From NCBI GenBank assembly GCA_026874595.1, contig CM049320.1, positions 6,887,464-6,951,463 of the forward strand: 64,000 nucleotides of DNA, read 5' to 3'. Positions 44,501-59,500 of the stretch are shown piece after piece; the stretch's first letter is position 1, and the number at the start of each line of letters is the position of its first letter. The notes beneath the pieces were generated by a model that was not told the origin of the DNA, did not search any database, and saw only the letters and a list, made by a program, of their open reading frames with translations. This stretch comes from Sipunculus nudus (Eukaryota > Annelida > Sipuncula > Golfingiida > Sipunculidae). Both the position numbers and the translations under genes were made by a program.

Positions 44501-47500
44501 GGGGTAATGAACTGTCTTATATTTGTTGTCAATAGATGGCGCTCAGTGTCAGTATGCTATTATGTTCGGTGATTATCCTGACAATGCCATATGGGGTAAT
44601 GAACTGTCTTATACTTGTTGTCAATAGATGGCGCTCAGTGTCAGTATGCTATTATGTTCGGTGATTATCCTGACAATGCCATATGGGGTAATGAACTGTC
44701 TTATACTTGTTGTCAATAGATGGCGCTCAGTGTCAGTATGCTATTATGTTCGGTGATTATCCTGACAATGCCATATGGGGTAATGAACTGTCTTATACTT
44801 GTTGTCAATAGATGGCGCTCAGTGTCAGTATGCTATTATGTTCGGTGATTATCCTGACAATGTCATTTGTGGTAATGAACTGTCTTATACTTGTTGTCAA
44901 TAGATGGCGCTCAGTGTCAGTATGCTATTATGTTCGGTGATTATCCTGACAATGCCATATGGGGTAATGAACTGTCTTATACTTGTTGTCAATAGATGGC
45001 GCTCAGTGTCAGTATGCTATTATGTTCGGTGATTATCCTGGCAATGCCATATGAGGTAATGAACTGTCTTATATTTGTTGTCAATAGATGGCGCTCAGTG
45101 TCAGTATGCTATTATGTTCGGTGATTATCCTGGCAATGCCATATGAGGTAATGAACTGTCTTATATTTGTTGTCAATAGATGGCGCTCAGTGTCAGTATG
45201 CTATTATGTTCTGTGATTATTCTGACAATGCCATATGAGGTAATGAACTGTCTTATATATGTTGTCAATAGATGGCGCTCAGTGTCAGTATGCTATTATG
45301 TTCGGTGATTATCCTGACAATGCCATATGGGGTAATGAACTGTCTTATATTTGTTGTCAATAGATGGCGCTCAGTGTCAGTATGCTATTATGTTCGGTGA
45401 TTATCCTGACAATGCCATATGGGGTAATGAACTGTCTTATATTTGTTGTCAATAGATGGCGCTCAGTGTCAGTATGCTATTATGTTCGGTGATTATCCTG
45501 ACACTGCCATATGGGGTAATGAACTGTCTTATATTTGTTGTCAATAGATGGCGCTCAGTGTCAGTATGCTATTATGTTCGGTGATTATCCTGACAATGCC
45601 ATATGGGGTAATGAACTGTCTTATATTTGTTGTCAATAGATGGCGCTCAGTGTCAGTATGCTATTATGTTCGGTGATTATCCTGACAATGCCATATGGGG
45701 TAATGAACTGTCTTATATTTGTTGTCAATAGATGGCGCTCAGTGTCAGTATGCTATTATGTTCGGTGATTATCCTGACAATGCCATATGGGGTAATGAAC
45801 TGTCTTATATTTGTTGTCAATAGATGGCGCTCAGTGTCAGTATGCTATTATGTTCGGTGATTATCCTGACAATGCCATATGGGGTAATGAACTGTCTTAT
45901 ATTTGTTGTCAATAGATGGCGCTCAGTGTCAGTATGCTATTCTGTTCGATGATTATCATGACAATGCCATATGGGGTAATGAACTGTCTTATATTTGTTG
46001 TCAATAGATGGCGCTCAGTGTCAGTATGCTATTATGTTCGATGATTATCATGACAATGCCATATGGGGTAATGAACTGTCTTAATTTTGTTGTCAATAGA
46101 TGGCGCTCAGTGTCAGTATGCTATTATGTTCGATGATTATCATGACAATGCCATATGGGGTAATGAACTGTCTTAATTTTGTTGTCAATAGATGGCGCTC
46201 AGTGTCAGTATGCTATTATGTTCGGTGATTATCCTGACAATGCCATAAGGGGTAATGAACTGCCTTATATTTGTTGTCAATAGATGGCGCTCAGTGTCAG
46301 TATGCTATTATGTTCTGTGATTATCCTGACAATGCCATATGAGGTAATGAACTGCCTTATATTTGTTGTCAATAGATGGCGCTCAGTGTCAGTATGCTAT
46401 TATGTTAGGTGATTATCCTGACAATGCCATATGAGGTAATGGACTGTCTTATATTTGTTGTCAATAGATGGCGCTCAGTGTCAGTATGCTATTATGTTCG
46501 GTGATTATCCTGGCAATGCCATATGAGGTAATGAACTGTCTTATATTTGTTGTCAATAGATGGCGCTCAGTGTCAGTATGCTATTATGTTCGGTGATTAT
46601 CCTGGCAATGCCATATGAGGTAATGAACTGTCTTATATTTGTTGTCAATAGATGGCGCTCAGTGTCAGTATGCTATTATGTTCTGTGATTATTCTGACAA
46701 TGCCATATGAGGTAATGAACTGTCTTATATATGTTGTCAATAGATGGCGCTCAGTGTCAGTATGCTATTATGTTCGGTGATTATCCTGACAATGCCATAT
46801 GGGGTAATGAACTGTCTTATATTTGTTGTCAATAGATGGCGCTCAGTGTCAGTATGCTATTATGTTCGGTGATTATCCTGACAATGCCATATGGGGTAAT
46901 GAACTGTCTTATATTTGTTGTCAATAGATGGCGCTCAGTGTCAGTATGCTATTATGTTCGGTGATTATCCTGACACTGCCATATGGGGTAATGAACTGTC
47001 TTATATTTGTTGTCAATAGATGGCGCTCAGTGTCAGTATGCTATTATGTTCGGTGATTATCCTGACAATGCCATATGGGGTAATGAACTGTCTTATATTT
47101 GTTGTCAATAGATGGCGCTCAGTGTCAGTATGCTATTATGTTCGGTGATTATCCTGACAATGCCATATGGGGTAATGAACTGTCTTATATTTGTTGTCAA
47201 TAGATGGCGCTCAGTGTCAGTATGCTATTATGTTCGGTGATTATCCTGACAATGCCATATGGGGTAATGAACTGTCTTATATTTGTTGTCAATAGATGGC
47301 GCTCAGTGTCAGTATGCTATTATGTTCGGTGATTATCCTGACAATGCCATATGGGGTAATGAACTGTCTTATATTTGTTGTCAATAGATGGCGCTCAGTG
47401 TCAGTATGCTATTCTGTTCGATGATTATCATGACAATGCCATATGGGGTAATGAACTGTCTTATATTTGTTGTCAATAGATGGCGCTCAGTGTCAGTATG

Positions 47501-50500
47501 CTATTATGTTCGATGATTATCATGACAATGCCATATGGGGTAATGAACTGTCTTAATTTTGTTGTCAATAGGTGGCGCTCAGTGTCAGTATGCTATTATG
47601 TTCGATGATTATCATGACAATGCCATATGGGGTAATGAACTGTCTTAATTTTGTTGTCAATAGATGGCGCTCAGTGTCAGTATGCTATTATGTTCGATGA
47701 TTATCATGACAATGCCATATGGGGTAATGAACTGTCTTAATTTTGTTGTCAATAGATGGCGCTCAGTGTCAGTATGCTATTATGTTCGGTGATTATCCTG
47801 ACAATGCCATAAGGGGTAATGAACTGCCTTATATTTGTTGTCAATAGATGGCGCTCAGTGTCAGTATGCTATTATGTTCTGTGATTATCCTGACAATGCC
47901 ATATGAGGTAATGAACTGCCTTATATTTGTTGTCAATAGATGGCGCTCAGTGTCAGTATGCTATTATGTTCTGTGATTATCCTGACAATGCCATATGAGG
48001 TAATGAACTGCCTTAAATTTGTTGTCAATAGATTGCGCTCAGTGTCAGTATGCTATTATGTTCGGTGATTATCCTGACAATGCCATATGGGGTAATGAAC
48101 TGTCTTATATTTGTTGTCAATAGATGGCGCTCAGTGTCAGTATGCTATTATGTTCGGTGATTATCCTGACAATGCCATATGAGGTAATGAACTGTCTTAT
48201 ATATGTTGTCAATAGATGGCGCTCAGTGTCAGTATGCTATTATGTTCGGTGATTATCCTGACAATGCCATATGGGGTAATGAACTGTCTTATATTTGTTG
48301 TCAATAGATGGCGCTCAGTGTCAGTATGCTATTATGTTCGGTGATTATCCTGACAATGCCATATGGGGTAATGAACTGTCTTATATTTGTTGTCAATAGA
48401 TGGCGCTCAGTGTCAGTATGCTATTATGTTCGGTGATTATCCTGACACTGCCATATGGGGTAATGAACTGTCTTATATTTGTTGTCAATAGATGGCGCTC
48501 AGTGTCAGTATGCTATTATGTTCGGTGATTATCCTGACAATGCCATATGGGGTAATGAACTGTCTTATATTTGTTGTCAATAGATGGCGCTCAGTGTCAG
48601 TATGCTATTATGTTCGGTGATTATCCTGACAATGCCATATGGGGTAATGAACTGTCTTATATTTGTTGTCAATAGATGGCGCTCAGTGTCAGTATGCTAT
48701 TATGTTCGGTGATTATCCTGACAATGCCATATGGGGTAATGAACTGTCTTATATTTGTTGTCAATAGATGGCGCTCAGTGTCAGTATGCTATTATGTTCG
48801 GTGATTATCCTGACAATGCCATATGGGGTAATGAACTGTCTTATATTTGTTGTCAATAGATGGCGCTCAGTGTCAGTATGCTATTCTGTTCGATGATTAT
48901 CATGACAATGCCATATGGGGTAATGAACTGTCTTATATTTGTTGTCAATAGATGGCGCTCAGTGTCAGTATGCTATTATGTTCGATGATTATCATGACAA
49001 TGCCATATGGGGTAATGAACTGTCTTAATTTTGTTGTCAATAGGTGGCGCTCAGTGTCAGTATGCTATTATGTTCGATGATTATCATGACAATGCCATAT
49101 GGGGTAATGAACTGTCTTAATTTTGTTGTCAATAGATGGCGCTCAGTGTCAGTATGCTATTATGTTCGATGATTATCATGACAATGCCATATGGGGTAAT
49201 GAACTGTCTTAATTTTGTTGTCAATAGATGGCGCTCAGTGTCAGTATGCTATTATGTTCGGTGATTATCCTGACAATGCCATAAGGGGTAATGAACTGCC
49301 TTATATTTGTTGTCAATAGATGGCGCTCAGTGTCAGTATGCTATTATGTTCGGTGATTATCCTGACAATGCCATATGAGGTAATGAACTGCCTTATATTT
49401 GTTGTCAATAGATGGCGCTCAGTGTCAGTATGCTATTATGTTCTGTGATTATCCTGACAATGCCATATGAGGTAATGAACTGCCTTAAATTTGTTGTCAA
49501 TAGATTGCGCTCAGTGTCAGTATGCTATTATGTTCGGTGATTATCCTGACAATGCCATATGAGGTAATGAACTGTCTTATATTTGTTGTCAATAGATGGC
49601 GCTCAGTGTCAGTATGCTATTATGTTCGGTGATTATCCTGACAATGCCATATGGGGTAATGAACTGTCTTATATTTGTTGTCAATAGATGGCGCTCAGTG
49701 TCAGTATGCTATTATGTTCGGTGATTATCCTGACACTGCCATATGGGGTAATGAACTGTCTTATATTTGTTGTCAATAGATGGCGCTCAGTGTCAGTATG
49801 CTATTATGTTCGGTGATTATCCTGACAATGCCATATGGAGTAATGAACTGTCTTATATTTGTTGTCAATAGATGGCGCTCAGTGTCAGTATGCTATTATG
49901 TTCGGTGATTATCCTGACACTGCCATATGGGGTAATGAACTGTCTTATATTTGTTGTCAATAGATGGCGCTCAGTGTCAGTATGCTATTATGTTCGGTGA
50001 TTATCCTGACAATGCCATATGGGGTAATGAACTGTCTTATATTTGTTGTCAATAGATGGCGCTCAGTGTCAGTATGCTATTATGTTCGGTGATTATCCTG
50101 ACAATGCCATATGGGGTAATGAACTGTCTTATATTTGTTGTCAATAGATGGCGCTCAGTGTCAGTATGCTATTCTGTTCGATGATTATCATGACAATGCC
50201 ATATGGGGTAATGAACTGTCTTATATTTGTTGTCAATAGATGGCGCTCAGTGTCAGTATGCTATTATGTTCGATGATTATCATGACAATGCCATATGGGG
50301 TAATGAACTGTCTTAATTTTGTTGTCAATAGGTGGCGCTCAGTGTCAGTATGCTATTATGTTCGATGATTATCATGACAATGCCATATGGGGTAATGAAC
50401 TGTCTTAATTTTGTTGTCAATAGATGGCGCTCAGTGTCAGTATGCTATTATGTTCGATGATTATCATGACAATGCCATATGGGGTAATGAACTGTCTTAA

Positions 50501-53500
50501 TTTTGTTGTCAATAGATGGCGCTCAGTGTCAGTATGCTATTATGTTCGGTGATTATCCTGACAATGCCATAAGGGGTAATGAACTGCCTTATATTTGTTG
50601 TCAATAGATGGCGCTCAGTGTCAGTATGCTATTATGTTCGGTGATTATCCTGACAATGCCATATGAGGTAATGAACTGCCTTATATTTGTTGTCAATAGA
50701 TGGCGCTCAGTGTCAGTATGCTATTATGTTCTGTGATTATCCTGACAATGCCATATGAGGTAATGAACTGCCTTAAATTTGTTGTCAATAGATTGCGCTC
50801 AGTGTCAGTATGCTATTATGTTCGGTGATTATCCTGACAATGCCATATGAGGTAATGAACTGTCTTATATTTGTTGTCAATAGATGGCGCTCAGTGTCAG
50901 TATGCTATTATGTTCTGTGATTATCCTGACAATGCCATATGGGGTAATGAACTGTCTTATATTTGTTGTCAATAGATGGCGCTCAGTGTCAGTATGCTAT
51001 TATGTTCGGTGATTATCCTGACAATGCCATATGGGGTAATGAACTGTCTTATACTTGTTGTCAATAGATGGCGCTCAGTGTCAGTATGCTATTATGTTCG
51101 GTGATTATCCTGACAATGCCATATGGGGTAATGAACTGTCTTATACTTGTTGTCAATAGATGGCGCTCAGTGTCAGTATGCTATTATGTTCGGTGATTAT
51201 CCTGACAATGCCATATGGGGTAATGAACTGTCTTATACTTGTTGTCAATAGATGGCGCTCAGTGTCAGTATGCTATTATGTTCGGTGATTATCCTGACAA
51301 TGCCATATGGGGTAATGAACTGTCTTATACTTGTTGTCAATAGATGGCGCTCAGTGTCAGTATGCTATTATGTTCGGTGATTATCCTGACAATGCCATAT
51401 GGGGTAATGAACTGTCTTATATTTGTTGTCAATAGATGGCGCTCAGTGTCAGTATGCTATTATGTTCGGTGATTATCCTGACAATGCCATATGGGGTAAT
51501 GAACTGTCTTATACTTGTTGTCAATAGATGGCGCTCAGTGTCAGTATGCTATTATGTTCGGTGATTATCCTGACAATGCCATATGGGGTAATGAACTGTC
51601 TTATACTTGTTGTCAATAGATGGCGCTCAGTGTCAGTATGCTATTATGTTCGGTGATTATCCTGACAATGCCATATGGGGTAATGAACTGTCTTATACTT
51701 GTTGTCAATAGATGGCGCTCAGTGTCAGTATGCTATTATGTTCGGTGATTATCCTGACAATGCCATATGGGGTAATGAACTGTCTTATACTTGTTGTCAA
51801 TAGATGGCGCTCAGTGTCAGTATGCTATTATGTTCGGTGATTATCCTGACAATGCCATATGGGGTAATGAACTGTCTTATACTTGTTGTCAATAGATGGC
51901 GCTCAGTGTCAGTATGCTATTATGTTCGGTGATTATCCTGACAATGCCATATGGGGTAATGAACTGTCTTATACTTGTTGTCAATAGATGGCGCTCAGTG
52001 TCAGTATGCTATTATGTTCGGTGATTATCCTGACAATGTCATTTGGGGTAATGAACTGTCTTATACTTGTTGTCAATAGATGGCGCTCAGTGTCAGTATG
52101 CTATTATGTTCGGTGATTATCCTGACAATGCCATATGGGGTAATGAACTGTCTTATACTTGTTGTCAATAGATGGCGCTCAGTGTCAGTATGCTATTATG
52201 TTCGGTGATTATCCTGACAATGCCATATGGGGTAATGAACTGTCTTATACTTGTTGTCAATAGATGGCGCTCAGTGTCAGTATGCTATTATGTTCGGTGA
52301 TTATCCTGGCAATGCCATATGAGGTAATGAACTGTCTTATATTTGTTGTCAATAGATGGCGCTCAGTGTCAGTATGCTATTATGTTCGGTGATTATCCTG
52401 ACAATGCCATATGGGGTAATGAACTGTCTTATACTTGTTGTCAATAGATGGCGCTCAGTGTCAGTATGCTATTATGTTCTGTGATTATTCTGACAATGCC
52501 ATATGAGGTAATGAACTGTCTTATATATGTTGTCAATAGATGGCGCTCAGTGTCAGTATGCTATTATGTTCGGTGATTATCCTGACAATGCCATATGGGG
52601 TAATGAACTGTCTTATATTTGTTGTCAATAGATGGCGCTCAGTGTCAGTATGCTATTATGTTCGGTGATTATCCTGACAATGCCATATGGGGTAATGAAC
52701 TGTCTTATATTTGTTGTCAATAGATGGCGCTCAGTGTCAGTATGCTATTATGTTCGGTGATTATCCTGACACTGCCATATGGGGTAATGAACTGTCTTAT
52801 ATTTGTTGTCAATAGATGGCGCTCAGTGTCAGTATGCTATTATGTTCGGTGATTATCCTGACAATGCCATATGGGGTAATGAACTGTCTTATATTTGTTG
52901 TCAATAGATGGCGCTCAGTGTCAGTATGCTATTATGTTCGGTGATTATCCTGACAATGCCATATGGGGTAATGAACTGTCTTATATTTGTTGTCAATAGA
53001 TGGCGCTCAGTGTCAGTATGCTATTATGTTCGGTGATTATCCTGACAATGCCATATGGGGTAATGAACTGTCTTATATTTGTTGTCAATAGATGGCGCTC
53101 AGTGTCAGTATGCTATTATGTTCGCTGATTATCATGACAATGCCATATGGGGTAATGAACTGTCTTATATTTGTTGTCAATAGATGGCGCTCAGTGTCAG
53201 TATGCTATTATGTTCGATGATTATCATGACAATGCCATATGGGGTAATGAACTGTCTTAATTTTGTTGTCAATAGGTGGCGCTCAGTGTCAGTATGCTAT
53301 TATGTTCGATGATTATTGACAATGCCATATGGGGTAATGAACTGTCTTAATTTTGTTGTCAATAGATGGCGCTCAGTGTCAGTATGCTATTATGTTCGAT
53401 GATTATCATGACAATGCCATATGGGGTAATGAACTGTCTTAATTTTGTTGTCAATAGATGGCGCTCAGTGTCAGTATGCTATTATGTTCGGTGATTATCC

Positions 53501-56500
53501 TGACAATGCCATAAGGGGTAATGAACTGCCTTATATTTGTTGTCAATAGATGGCGTTCAGTTTCAGTATGCTATTATGTTCTGTGATTATCCTGACAATG
53601 CCATATGAGGTAATGAACTGCCTTATATTTGTTGTCAATAGATGGCGCTCAGTGTCAGTATGCTATTATGTTCGGTGATTATCCTGACAATGCCATATGA
53701 GGTAATGAACTGCCTTAAATTTGTTGTCAATAGATGGCGCTCAGTGTCAGTATGCTATTATGTTCGGTGATTATCCTGACAATGCCATATGAGGTAATGA
53801 ACTGTCTTATATTTGTTGTCAATAGATGGCGCTCAGTGTCAGTATGCTATTATTTTCGGTGATTATCCTGACAATGCCATATGAGGTAATGGACTGTCTT
53901 ATATTTGTTGTCAATAGATGGCGCTCAGTGTCAGTATGCTATTATGTTCGGTGATTATCCTGACAATGCCATATGAGGTAATGAACTGCCTTAAATTTGT
54001 TGTCAATAGATGGCGCTCAGTGTCAGTATGCTATTATGTTCGGTGATTATCCTGACAATGTCATATGAGGTAATGATCTGTCTTATATTTGTTGTCAATA
54101 GATGGCGCTCAGTGTCAGTATGCTATTATGTTCGGTGATTATCCTGACAATGCCATATGAGGTAATGAACTGTCTGATATTTGTTGTCAATAGATGGCGC
54201 TCAGTGTCAGTATGCTATTATGTTCTGTGATTATCCTGACAATGCCATATGAGGTAATGAACTGTCTTATATTTGTTGTCAATAGATGGCGCTCAGTGTC
54301 AGTATGCTATTATGTTCTGTGATTATCCTGACAATGCCATATGAGGTAATGAACTGTCTTATATTTGTTGTCAATAGATGGCGCTCAGTGTCAGTATGCT
54401 ATTATGTTCGGTGATTATCCTGACAATGCCATATGAGGTAATGAACTGTCTTATATTTGTTGTCAATAGATGGCGCTCAGTGTCAGTATGCTATTATGTT
54501 CGGTGATTATCCTGACAATGCCATATGAGGTAATGAACTGTCTTATATTTGTTGTCAATAGATGGCGCTCAGTGTCAGTATGCTATTATGTTCGGTGATT
54601 ATCCTGACAATGCCATATGAGGTAATGAACTGTCTTATATTTGTTGTCAATAGATGGCGCTCAGTGTCAGTATGCTATTATGTTCTGTGATTATCCTGAC
54701 AATGCCATATGAGGTAATGAACTGTCTTATATTTGTTGTCAATAGATGGCGCTCAGTGTCAGTATGCTATTATGTTCGGTGATTATCCTGACAATGCCAT
54801 ATGAGGTAATGAACTGTCTTATATTTGTTGTCAATAGATGGCGCTCAGTGTCAGTATGCTATTATGTTCGGTGATTATCCTGACAATGCCATATGAGGTA
54901 ATGAACTGTCTTATATTTGTTGTCAATAGATGGCGCTCAGTGTCAGTATGCTATTATGTTCTGTGATTATCCTGACAATGCCATATGAGGTAATGAACTG
55001 TCTTATATTTGTTGTCAATAGATGGCGCTCAGTGTCAGTATGCTATTATGTTCGGTGATTATCCTGACAATGCCATATGAGGTAATGAACTGTCTTATAT
55101 TTGTTGTCAATAGATGGCGCTCAGTGTCAGTATGCTATTATGTTCGGTGATTATCCTGACAATGCCATATGAGGTAATGAACTGTCTTATATTTGTTGTC
55201 AATAGATGGCGCTCAGTGTCAGTATGCTATTATGTTAGGTGTTTCTCCTGACAATGCCATATGAGGTAATGAACTGTCTTATATTTGTTGTCAATAGATG
55301 GCGCTCAGTGTCAGTATGCTTTTATGTTCTGTGATTATCCTGACAATGCCATATGGGGTAATGAACTGTCTTATATTTGTTGTCAATAGATGGCGCTCAG
55401 TGTCAGTATGCTATTATGTTCGGTGATTATCCTGACAATGCCATATGGGGTAATGAACTGTCTTATATTTGTTGTCAATAGATGGCGCTCAGTGTCAGTA
55501 TGCTATTATGTTCGGTGATTTTCCTGACAATGCCATATAGGGGAAATGAACTGTCTTATATTTGTTGTCAATAGATGGCGCTCAGTGTCAGTATGCTATT
55601 ATGTTCGGTGATTATCCTGACAATGCCATATGGGGGTAATGAACTGTCTTATATTTGTTGTCAATAGATGGCGCTCAGTGTCAGTATGCTATTATATTCG
55701 GTGATTATCCTGACAATGCCATATGGGGTAATGAACTGTCTTATACTTGTTGTCAATAGATGGCGCTCAGTGTCAGTATGCTATTATGTTCGGTGATTAT
55801 CCTGACAATGCCATATGGGGTAATGAACTGTCTTATACTTGTTGTCAATAGATGGCGCTCAGTGTCAGTATGCTATTATGTTCGGTGATTATCCTGACAA
55901 TGCCATATTGGGTAATGAACTGTCTTATACTTGTTGTCAATAGATGGCGCTCAGTGTCAGTATGCTATTATGTTCGGTGATTATCCTGACAATGCCATAT
56001 GGGGTAATGAACTGTCTTATATTTGTTGTCAATAGATGGCGCTCAGTGTCAGTATGCTATTATGTTCGGTGATTATCCTGACAATGCCATATGGGGTAAT
56101 GAACTGTCTTATATTTGTTGTCAATAGATGGCGCTCAGTGTCAGTATGCTATTATGTTAGGTGATTGTCCTGACAATGTCATTTGGGGTAATGAACTGTC
56201 TTATATTTGTTGTCAATAGATGGTCCTCAGTGTCAGTATGCTATTATGTTCGGTGATTATCCTGACAATGCCATATGGGGTAATGAACTGTCTTATATTT
56301 GTTGTCAATAGATGGCGCTCAGTGACAGTATGCTATTATGTTCGGTGATTATCCTGACAATGCCATATGGGGTAATGAACTGTCTTATATTTGTTGTCAA
56401 TAGATGGCGCTCAGTGTCAGTATGCTATAATGTTCGGTGATTATCCTGACAATGCCATATGAGGTAATGGACTGTCTTATATTTGTTGTCAATAGATGGC

Positions 56501-59500
56501 GCTCAGTGTCAGTATGCTATTATGTTCTGTGATTATCCTGACAATGCCTGATGGGGTAATGAACTGTCTTATATTTGTTGTCAATAGATGGCGCTCAGTG
56601 TCAGTATGCTATTATGTTCTGTGATTATCCTGACAATGCCATATGAGGTAATGAACTGTCTTATATTTGTTGTCAATAGATGGCGCTCAGTGTCAGTATG
56701 CTATTATGTTAGGTGATTATCCTGACAATGCCATATGAGGTAACGGACTGTCTTATATTTGTTGTCAATAGATGGCGCTCAGTGTCAGTATGCTATTATG
56801 TTCTGTGATTATCCTGACAATGCCATATGGGGTAATGAACTGTCTTATATTTGTTGTCAATAGATGGCGCTCAGTGTCAGTATGCTATTATGTTAGGTGA
56901 TTATCCTGACAATGCCATATGAGGTAATGGACTGTCTTATATTTGTTGTCAATAGATGGCGCTCAGTGTCAGTATGCTATTATGTTCGGTGATTATCCTG
57001 ACAATGCCATATGGGGTAATGAACTGTCTTATATTTGTTGTCAATAGATGGCGCTCAGTGTCAGCATGCTATTATGTTCGGTGATTATCCTGACAATGCC
57101 ATATGGGGTAATGAACTGTCTTATATTTGTTGTCAATAGATGGCGCTCAGTGTCAGTATGCTATTATGTTCGGTGATTGTCCTGACAATGTCATTTGGGG
57201 TAATGAACTGTCTTATATTTGTTGTCAATAGATGGCCCTCAGTGTCAGTATGCTATTATGTTCGGTGATTATCCTGACAATGCCATATGGGGTAATGAAC
57301 TGTCTTATATTTGTTGTCAATAGATGGCGCTCAGTGTCAGTATGCTATTATGTTCGGTGATTATCCTGACAATGCCATATGGGGTAATGAACTGTCTTAT
57401 ATTTGTTGTCAATAGATGGCGCTCAGTGTCAGTATGCTATTATGTTAGGTGATTATCCTGACAATGCCATATGAGGTAATGAACTGTCTTAAATTTGTTG
57501 TCAATAGATGGCGCTCAGTGTCAGTATGCTATTATGTTAGGGGATTATCCTGACAATGCCATATGAGGTAATGAACTGTCTTAAATTTGTTGTCAATAGA
57601 TGGCGCTCAGTGTCAGTATGCTATTATGTTAGGTGATTATCCTGACAATGCCATATAAGGTAATGAACTGTCTTATATTTGTTGTCAATAGATGGCGCTC
57701 AGTGTCAGTATGCTATTATGTTAGGTGTTTCTCCTGACAATGTCATTTGGGGTAATGAACTGTCTTATATTTGTTGTCAATAGATGGCGCTCAGTGTCAG
57801 TATGCTATTATGTTAGGTGTTTGTCCTGACAATGCCATTTGGGGTAATGAACTGTCTTATATTTGTTGTCAATAGATGGCGCTCAGTGTCAGTATGCTAT
57901 TATATTCGGTGACTGTCCTGACAATGCCATATGGGGTAATGAACTGTCTTATATTTGTTGTCAATAGATGGCGCTCAGTGTCAGTATGCTATTATGTTAG
58001 GTGATTATCCTGACAATGCCATATGAGGTAATGGACTGTCTTATATTTGTTGTCAATAGATGGCGCTCAGTGTCAGTATGCTATTATGTTCGGTGATTAT
58101 CCTGACAATGCCATATGGGGTAATGGACTGTCTTATATTTGTTTTCAATAGATGGCGCTCAGTGTCAGTATGCTATTATGTTCTGTGATTATCCTGACAA
58201 TGCCATATGGGGTAATGGACTGTCTTATATTTGTTGTCAATAGATGGCGCTCAGTGTCATTATGCTATTATGTTAGGTGATTATCCTGACAATGCCATAT
58301 AAGGTAATGGACTGTCTTATATTTGTTGTCAATAGATGGCGCTCAGTGTCAGTATGCTATTATGTTAGGTGATTATCCTGACAATGCCATATGGGGTAAT
58401 GGACTGTCTTATATTTGTTGTCAATTGATGGCGCTCAGTGTCATTATGCTATTATGTTAGGTGATTATCCTGACAATGCCATATGGGGTAATGGACTGTC
58501 TTATATTTGTTGTCAATTGATGGCGCTCAGTGTCATTATGCTATTATGTTAGGTGATTATCCTGACAATGCCATATAAGGTAATGGACTGTCTTATATTT
58601 GTTGTCAATAGATAGCGCTCAGTGTCAGTATGCTATTATGTTCTGTGATTATCCTGACAATGCCATATGAGGTAATGGACTGTCTTATATTTGTTGTCAA
58701 TAGATGGCGCTCAGTGTCAGTATGCTATTATGTTAGGTGATTATCCTGACAATGCCATATGAGGTAATGGACTGTCTTATATTTGTTGTCAATAGATGGC
58801 GCTCAGTGTCAGTATGCTATTATGTTAGGTGTTTGTCCTGACAATGCCATTTGGGGTAATGCACTGTCTTATATTTGTTGTCAATAGATGGCGCTCAGTG
58901 TCAGTATGCTATTATGTGCGGTGATTATCCTGACAATGCCATTTGGGGTAATTAACTGTCTTATATTTGTTGTCAATAGATGGCGCTCAGTGTCAGTATG
59001 CTATTATGTTCGGTGATTATCCTGACAATGCCATATGGGGTAATGAACTGTCTTATATTTGTTGTCAATAGATGGCGCTCAGTGTCAGTATGCTATTATG
59101 TTCGGTGATTATCCTGACAATGCCATAAGCGGTAAGGAACTGTCTTATATTTGTTGTCAATAGATGGCGCTCAGTGTCAGTATGCTATTATGTTCGGTGA
59201 TTATCCTGAGAATGCCATATGGGGTAATGAACTGTCTTATATTTGTTGTCAATAGATGGCGCTCAGTGTCAGTATGCTATTATGTTCGGTGATTATCCTG
59301 ACAATGCCATATGAGGTGATGAGCTGTCTTATATTTGTTGTCAATAGATGGCGCTCAGTGGCAGTATGCTATTATGTTCGGTGATTATCCTGACAATGTC
59401 ATATGAGGTAATGAACTGTCTTATATTTGTTGTCAATAGATGGCGCTCAGTGTCAGTATGCTATTATGTTCGGTGATTATCCTGACAATGCCATATGAGG